Shown: one piece after another, positions 57,901 through 64,000 of the stretch | Layout: each line of letters starts with the position of its first letter | Numbering within the stretch: the first letter of the stretch is position 1 | Assembly (NCBI RefSeq): GCF_022539315.1 | Contig: NC_066342.1 | Span: 14,443,402 to 14,507,401, forward strand | Length of the DNA stretch: 64,000 nt | Direction of reading: 5' to 3' | Source of the DNA: Serinus canaria | Lineage: Eukaryota > Chordata > Aves > Passeriformes > Fringillidae | Made by a program: the position numbers and the translations under genes | The notes under the pieces: generated by a model | Seen by the model: the letters and a program-made list of their open reading frames with translations, nothing else | Told to the model about the DNA's origin: nothing | Database searches by the model: none

Positions 57901-60335
57901 AAATTTGTGTCTAAAATAATATCCTACTGGTTTTTTTTATTCTTCCAAAATTGATTTAAAAGTGTTTTTAGTGACTAAAACTCTTACGAATTGTCTTCAG
58001 TGTAATTAGTTAAGAAAGAATTTTGTATTTGCTACCAAAGCAATGTAATTTGAAAGGAAGTTATCACATGCAAATTTGACCAATTTGAATAAATACTACG
58101 ACATATGTACTAGCATTAGTGAATGTACTTCATACCGTAAATGTTCAAACTATTCTTCAGGCATAATCCATTCATATTTGCAAAGCCACAAAAACAAAAA
58201 AAGGATGGGGTTGAGAGTGGGACACATTTAAAATGTGCATGTAAACACCCCCCCCCCCCAAACTCTTAAAACAGCATAACAGCATTTATAAGTCCACAGT
58301 CGTACAGCTCAAACTTCAGTGCAATGGCTAAATCATTTAACACTCAAAGAACAGAACCATGCAAGGAGTAGCAAGTTCTTAAAAAATACCACACAACAAC
58401 TGCAAACAAACAAAACAAAAAATCCCCCACAAACAAACCACAAAACACCAAAAATACCCAACCCCCAAACTGTTATCCAATAACCAATTTTGCAATGCAA
58501 AGTTGAGAAAAGAAATTTATAAAAAGGCTGTTATGGCTTAGTTTTGTTTTGCAGGTTAATTATGCAGCACGTGAAAAATGGAAAGCTGCAGTTTCACCTC
58601 TGACCAGCACAGTTAAGTCTCTCCATTTTCCTTTAACATCATGGGATACTCTTTAGGCAATCTAAATAGAGACTTTCCATTTTCAGATAAACACAAGATC
58701 AAGTTTACCAGTTAGGATTTCACCTTCACAGTACATAAGAAAAAACACATTGAAAAAAGTAAAGGATTACCTTAACAAAGATTTATTCACAGGAATACAT
58801 GTAAGTAGAGAAAAAAAGAAAAAAAACCCAGGAAAACTAGAAAATGAAATTAAGAGGATCCAAACCAACTTTCACTCTTTAGCTTTAAACTTGCACCCTT
58901 GTGCATTTAATTATATCACAAAGGCCCACCAACACATGCCAATACATTATAGATACCCTGCATTACATCCACTAACTTAAACATCTCTAAGATCATGCTG
59001 TGAACAAAAATTAAGCATAAAAGGTAATACATTGAGTGGGAATAAACACAAATATAGCAATTGTCATCAACTTCTACAATTGTCTTTATGTGCGAATTAA
59101 CATTTATGCAGCCTTTAACAGGTCTTACCATGTAAATAATTTTTAGAGATTCTGCTAAAAATCACTAGCATATAACCATGCAGAAAGCACATCACACTGA
59201 CAGCACAGAGGCAAATATTTTGCACAGTTATATCAGCTTTCCACATTGTGCAGGTTACACACAATACAATATGAATCTTAATCTTAACAGATCCTAAAAA
59301 GGTATTTCAAGGCCTAATTGTTACCTACAGTACTTTATAACTATATTCTTAATAAAAATATGATCCACAGAATCTCAGAAAAAGAATTTTAACTGCAGGG
59401 CTATATTGAATTGGTAAACTGCAACATAAGACTGATGTCACATAGGTAAATGTATACCAATTTCATTCTATGTGATGCAAGCATGCTACTTTCCCACTAA
59501 TTTAAATTACCTCTGATCACTATGAGCCAGAATGCATGCCTGAACCTTAAACTGCATGTTAAGAATAATGCCTTACTCTAGAAATTAAAGCTAATTGATT
59601 ACATTAACCAAATGATGTTACTTTAATTTTTTTAAATGCAAAAATTAGGATGTGAATCTTTCCTTTGATTTGTCCCTCCCCTTACCCCAAAAATGAAAGG
59701 AGTGACTCATTTGCATCTTGCAGGTTACTTCATTTTGTCCAGCTTAACCTCTATTAATTTTCGACAGGGTTTCTATATTGTACACTGCAAGTGCCTGCTC
59801 CTAATACTGACAAAAGCTGCATTTTAACTGTACTAATTTAATTTGAGTTATTCATTAACATGCAAATTATCTAGGAGTCCCATTAAGCAGGATGAAATAA
59901 TGTAGAAAATCCTTACTTAAAAAAAAACAAAAAAAAGGAAAGCCTTTTCTGTCTGTGACCTCAATTTGTAGGTTTCCTTTATTGTGCGTAAAATAGTTTT
60001 TCTCTTTATGTATCCCTATGGTTCAATTATATGGTTCTTATTTTGGTACAATTCCCCACAATAATCCAGAATGTACGGTTTTGTTAATAGACTTTTTTTC
60101 TTCTTCACATCCAGTGCAGAGTTGTAATAGGAGACTATTTCCACCGACAAAAGCTCCAGATGTTAAAACATTTCCCAACATCGACTTAATACAGTGACAG
60201 CAACACCTCCCTCCCACCCCTCCCAGTAGGGTTGGGACTGTACTGTATTCCCTACTGGTTCACCCTTCCCCCCAGTAAAGGGTAACATTTTCCCTGGGTG
60301 CAGAGTCTCCCTCATAGTCTCCCAGACTGAAGGAC
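54950..60335 (-). other. TNPO1: 3'-terminal exon / 3' UTR of the gene upstream of FCHO2 (TNPO1 by synteny)
   Basis: A 5.4-kb block that is free of transposons, in sharp contrast to both sides. At its right end the minus strand reads ccttttacag followed by GTCCTTCAGTCTGGG, a good splice acceptor (exon edge at 60335). At its left end AATAAA (54970-54975) precedes the expected cleavage site near 54950. All three frames close soon or drift, so it looks untranslated; no TNPO1 protein sequence is seen. In vertebrates I recall TNPO1 lying directly upstream of FCHO2 on the same strand and having a very long 3' UTR, which fits. It could also be a long non-coding RNA or simply conserved intergenic sequence. 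Confidence 0.5.
54970..54975 (-). terminator. polyadenylation signal AATAAA
   Basis: AATAAA on the minus strand, followed within 25 bases by T-rich sequence. It marks the probable 3' end of the long terminal exon. Confidence 0.5.
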
Positions 60336-60642
60336 CTGTAAAAGGAAAAGACAGAGGTATAGTTACATCTTATCTTCAACCTTAACTGACAGACCAGTGC
60401 ATAAACAAAAAGCTTTTTGCCTTTTTTAAGGGGTAAGTGCCAACCTTTAATGCAAAAACAAATTTAACCCTAGATTTTCCCTTTTAAGAAAAGAGCCCAT
60501 TTGTACCAAATAAATTCATTAAACAACGCCATTTACTTTAAAGCTAGACTGACAATTCCACTATTATGGCTTAGATTTAAGATAAAAGCAGTTCTATATT
60601 TCTATCAACCTTGTGCCTTTTTAGTACAAGATCATGAGGTAA
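60336..60642. other. probable intron next to the terminal exon
   Basis: Unique sequence upstream (minus strand) of the acceptor at 60335, with a T-rich tract on the minus strand. No coding exon of the neighbouring gene is seen. Confidence 0.45.
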
Positions 60643-62660
60643 TGTGGTGGTTTTGCATGACAGGCATTTAGAGAAGTGATGCAAAGCTTCCTGCCACAAG
60701 GAAGCTGTACACGCCTCTGTGAAAAACACATGTTAAAGACGAAAGAAACCCGAGAACTTTCCCTTCCATCCGGCAAACATGTAATACGGCCAGCCCCTGT
60801 CTCGGCCAGGCTGAGGCCGGATAGCCCCTGCCCTGGGGTGCCCGCTGGGCCCCCCCCTACCCCGCCATCAGCTGCCGGGCTGGGCAGGGCCATGGCTCTG
60901 ATTTCGAACATCTTGCTGCTGGGCCCTGCCCCGCCGCCACCCGGAGCCAAGCTGAGTCTGCCGGCCCCCAGGAACAGCCCCGGGCCGGGCCAGCTCGGCC
61001 AAAATTCTACCACCGTTGAGATTCATTCACAACCACCAGGCAGGGGAGAGGAGAAAGCCATCAGCCTCCCCCGCCCCTCCCGCAGCAGTTCCTGCCAACC
61101 CGACTGGGGTGGGGTCAGGTGACCATCTGCAAGTCCCGGGCAAAATATTAACTCTTTCAGTACTTCAATCCTCCCTCGAGTCAGAGAAAATAACAAAATG
61201 CAGACAATATAGAAGAACAACATAAAAACACTGAAGTAAATGAAGAAAAAGTCAAGTCCCAGATGGGAGGGATGAGGAGATGCCTTCATCTTGGGGCTGA
61301 TATCCTCTTATAAAGCTATAAAAAAAAACCTTTTTCCCTATAACGCATGAAGGTATGAGGAGATAAAAGTGTTCAAATTGTAAATATCGAACAAAACCTC
61401 CATGTGAAGTAAGCGAATGTTAAAGTAGCTGTGATCTTATGAGAACTTTGAACAGAGGAGGAAAGAGTGATGAAAATCCTGTGCCCCCAAAAAGAAAGTG
61501 ATTTCAGAGATACATAATAAGAACCTTTGCCTTTAAACAACTCATCTTTAAAACAGTACCCCATAAGTTGACATAAACCATAAACACAACTATGAGAAAA
61601 ACTTGTAGAAAATGAGAGGGATTCCACGATTGTAAATTTCCCCAGACGGCTGCTATTCCTGAGAATTGAAAGCCACAAGAAAACTGTTTTCTTGTGGAGA
61701 AGTCTCCATAACATTAACAAAAGAGACTTCTCTCCCTAAGTAAACTAAAGAAAGACTATTCTAAAAGTGATAAACTAACTGAAATTTTAAGTTTTGTTTC
61801 TTTACATAGTCATAGAGAAAGAAAAATTTGTAGGGGGAAGAGAAGTATCCTGAAAGTTTTGTTTTGATTATTATTACTTTTTCTTTTAGTTACTGTTAAT
61901 AAATTTCTTCTTATACTCTTCTAAAGTTTTGAGCCTACTTTACCTTTCTCCTGTGAAAAACGCCAATCACTTGTTTTTAAAATTTTAAAAGTTTAATAGT
62001 AATAAAATGGTTATAAAAATAGTAATATAATTAGAGTAATAAACATTTGGACGATTAGGATTTAGGACAATATGAGACAATAGAAAAAAAGACTTACGGA
62101 GGGTCTGGGTACCTCTTTCTGGGCAAAATAAGCCTGAAAAAGGACACCCATTAACAGAGGATTAACCCTTAAAAACAATAGCCTGTTGTATATTCATACA
62201 CCTCGTACATGATGCATAAATTCTATTCAAACAAAGGATTCTGTCTGGTCAGTGTCAGCTTCTTCTTCTTAATCCTAACGGCATTTTCAGGGCTGAGCGA
62301 GGCAGGAAGAAGTTAGTTTCTTCTGATAAGAGATCAATAAATTATTTTTTCTCTGAAAGGTTTAGGTGTCCTGTGGCTGCTATCTGGGTGCAAGTTCTTT
62401 CTTTAAAAAAAGTATCTTACATAGCATAGTTTTTATTTTAACATTATGTTATAATCTAAAACTATATTTACCACACTACTTAAGAAAATTAATACAGCAT
62501 TACTTTCTAACATAACACACATAATATTCATTTTAATATTTGTGAAAAGCCAATCATAAAATATGCATTTTTCACACTCCTAATCCTATATCACAACAGA
62601 AAATAAGTAAGCACATTCTAATAAATACACTAGTAATTAACCAACACAGAACCCACCACA
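60643..62660 (+). mobile_element. ERVL-type LTR (about 1389 bp) interrupted by another LTR
   Basis: Starts TGTGGTGGTTTTGC and ends ACCCACCACA. Flanks ggtaa (60638-60642) and ggtag (62661-62665) look like a 5-bp duplication with one change. The poly(A) signal TTAATAAAT is at about 61899. The interrupted order is proved by the intact relative at 52431-53873, whose sequence runs through the junction (ctttctcctaatcc). Confidence 0.88.
61952..62576 (-). mobile_element. solo LTR nested in LTR, 625 bp, 4-bp TSD ctcc
   Basis: Begins TGTGAAAAA and ends TTTTTCACA, a 9-bp terminal inverted repeat, between ctcc at 61948-61951 and 62577-62580. The four-base duplication suggests a class I (ERV1) element. 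Orientation is judged minus from remembered family termini and is less certain. Confidence 0.85.
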
Positions 62661-62665
62661 GGTAG

Positions 62666-63255
62666 TTAGAGAAAGAATATTAAACATACCTTATACTAAC
62701 CTAACAATTTAACTTTTAGGTGGATTAAACAAGATGTTTTGTACTGAGGAGATGCTATGGCTGAAACTAAGTGCCAATTTTACCACTTTGGAATCCTCTC
62801 CATTATTTATCCATTGTTCAGAAAAAAATGTAATTCAGTTTCTTATGTCACTGACTGACAAATCTTAGGCTGACTTTTAAATAGTTGTCCATTCAACAAT
62901 AAAACAGAATTGCATGATTCACTCACATAATTTCAGCATAAAAATTCTAGAGCAAGTATCAAATTTATATAAAGACTGAATTAATAAACTTAATTTGCCC
63001 TCTTTTTTCTGGGTAGTATAATAATCTCTTCACAGTACCACACAACATGTGGAAAGCATGATTTATACATTGTGAACCAACAGCATACAAAGCAAGGTGA
63101 TATAAGAATAAAAGTATCTTAGAGTGCACAATCACTGTTCTTTTCTGAAGTTGAATCATTCCCTAGACAGAACTATAACAATCGTGAATTAGTACATAAA
63201 GTGGAACATGGAAATATTAAACACATCAGCATGCACAAAACATCAGTGTCTACAG
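62666..63255. other. unique sequence, no gene seen
   Basis: Probable intron of the upstream gene. No exon or repeat recognised. Confidence 0.45.
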
Positions 63256-63598
63256 TCAGGAGAGTTACAGATTACATAGGCCTTCTTACACCTGACAGGA
63301 TGCATTTTTCTCAGAGGGGAAAAAGGATTTTTGCACTGGAGTTAGTGGGGCTCATTGATAGAGCTTTAACTAGACTGAAATGGGGAAAGGGACAAAACCA
63401 GGCTTGCCAGAGATGATCAGTGGGATGGCACACCCAAATCTGAAGGACTGAGTGCCAGTGAGATTCTTCAATCTGCCACACAAGGTATCGGCTACAGTGA
63501 ACCACACTTGAAATGTTTCTGTACCAATGCGCACAGCATGAGGAACAAACAAGAGGAGCTCAAAGCCTTGGCCCAGTCCCTGAGGTATGGCATCAATG
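63256..63598 (+). mobile_element. CR1 LINE fragment (5' part of ORF2)
   Basis: Contains gcttgccagagatgatcagtg (about 63403) and the ORF2 start region (TNAHSMRNKQEELKALAQSL, about 63520-63580), typical of full-length CR1. It stops at an LTR at 63599. Confidence 0.8.
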
Positions 63599-64000
63599 TG
63601 TTCTAATTTTGGCCAGGATGGGGTAATTTTTTACAGTAGCTGTCAAGGGGGCATGGCCAGACCCTAATGTTATTTGATATCATATCACCTCACTTGTGAG
63701 GGGAGTAGGGACTCTCTCCTTTCCAGTGGCAGGTGAAATGGTCCACTATTGTTTGACTTCCTATGTGTTATGAACAAAAAAAGGGTTACCCATTTTTTTT
63801 AAAGTTGCAGAGTTCACAGCTTGGACCGGTGGTTGCCAGGTTGAAGTTCTGGCTATTTATTATTGATGATTTCATGTTGTAATCTCCTGTTAACAGTATC
63901 CTTTCAATTACCTGTTCTTAATAGTGCCCCGAGCCAGCTCCACCGCTGCCGGGCTGCCCGGGAGTGGTGGGGCCCAACCCCCACCTTTCGGCGCGGGCCC
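63599..64000 (+). mobile_element. LTR starting TGTTCTAATTTTGGC, runs into another LTR
   Basis: TGTTCTAATTTTGGCCAGGATGG is a familiar avian ERVL-LTR start. The sequence is followed to 63765, where a different LTR begins. The remainder is outside the window. Confidence 0.65.
63766..64000 (+). mobile_element. LTR 5' part, cut by window end
   Basis: TGTTATGAACAAAAAAAGGGTTACCC matches the start of the LTR at 42962 and is nested in the LTR that begins at 63599. It becomes GC-rich (63930-64000). Confidence 0.7.

Overview
The window is nuclear DNA of a bird, most likely a songbird. The evidence is CR1 LINEs that end in the short CR1-type tail (tctatgat), several ERVL-, betaretrovirus- and ERV1-type LTR families, and four exons of a vertebrate F-BAR gene that translate cleanly. 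It is AT-rich intron and intergenic sequence in which more than half of the bases are transposable elements. Two runs of exactly 500 N (13318-13817 and 47644-48143) are assembly gaps. Bacterial-style features (operons, ribosome binding sites, CRISPR) do not apply.

Host genes. Exons at 38703-38777, 24507-24648, 24274-24426 and 10632-10736, all on the minus strand and read right to left, encode consecutive parts of the F-BAR domain of FCHO2 (endocytic membrane-bending protein). Splice sites and codon phases agree across all four. FCHO2 exons 1-2 are not visible; they may lie in the 47644 gap or elsewhere between 38.8 and 54.9 kb. At the right, 54950-60335 (minus) looks like the very long 3'-terminal exon of the next gene upstream. 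By remembered vertebrate synteny this is TNPO1: there is a splice acceptor at 60335 and AATAAA at 54970-54975.

Left part (1-10 kb): an FCHO2 intron holding two solo LTRs and a 5.4 kb CR1 (3420-8828) cut by four separate LTR insertions. Middle-left (12.7-22.5 kb): a long, decayed ERVL on the plus strand with 5' LTR, a small membrane-protein ORF, gag and pol, itself hit by four LTRs, two with perfect 5-bp target duplications.

Centre (24.7-37.5 kb): a four-deep stack inside one 14-kb FCHO2 intron. A CR1 is split by an ERVL-type LTR (25840-36371). That LTR is split by an env-less betaretrovirus-like ERV (26206-36004, 6-bp duplication ggcctg). Its pol is split by a second, opposite-strand retroelement (31530-34637, 6-bp duplication ctgaca). 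The outer ERV has LTR, tRNA-Trp-like primer site, gag, dUTPase-protease and pol linked by two recognisable -1 frameshift sites, and no env. The inner one has two almost identical LTRs and one intact 326-codon ORF resembling only the matrix/proline-rich part of gag. It looks like a recently mobile non-autonomous element.

Right part (39-55 kb): a minus-strand ERVL (39267-45407) with composite LTR insertions, the 5' end of a separate betaretrovirus-like provirus (45883-about 47230; Lys-type primer site), a fragment with a gammaretrovirus-type polypurine tract, then solo LTRs and CR1 pieces. Beyond 60.3 kb come an LTR nested in another LTR, a CR1 fragment and two incomplete LTRs running off the window end. 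Insertion boundaries with target-site duplications were read directly; family names are by recognition, since no database search was possible.
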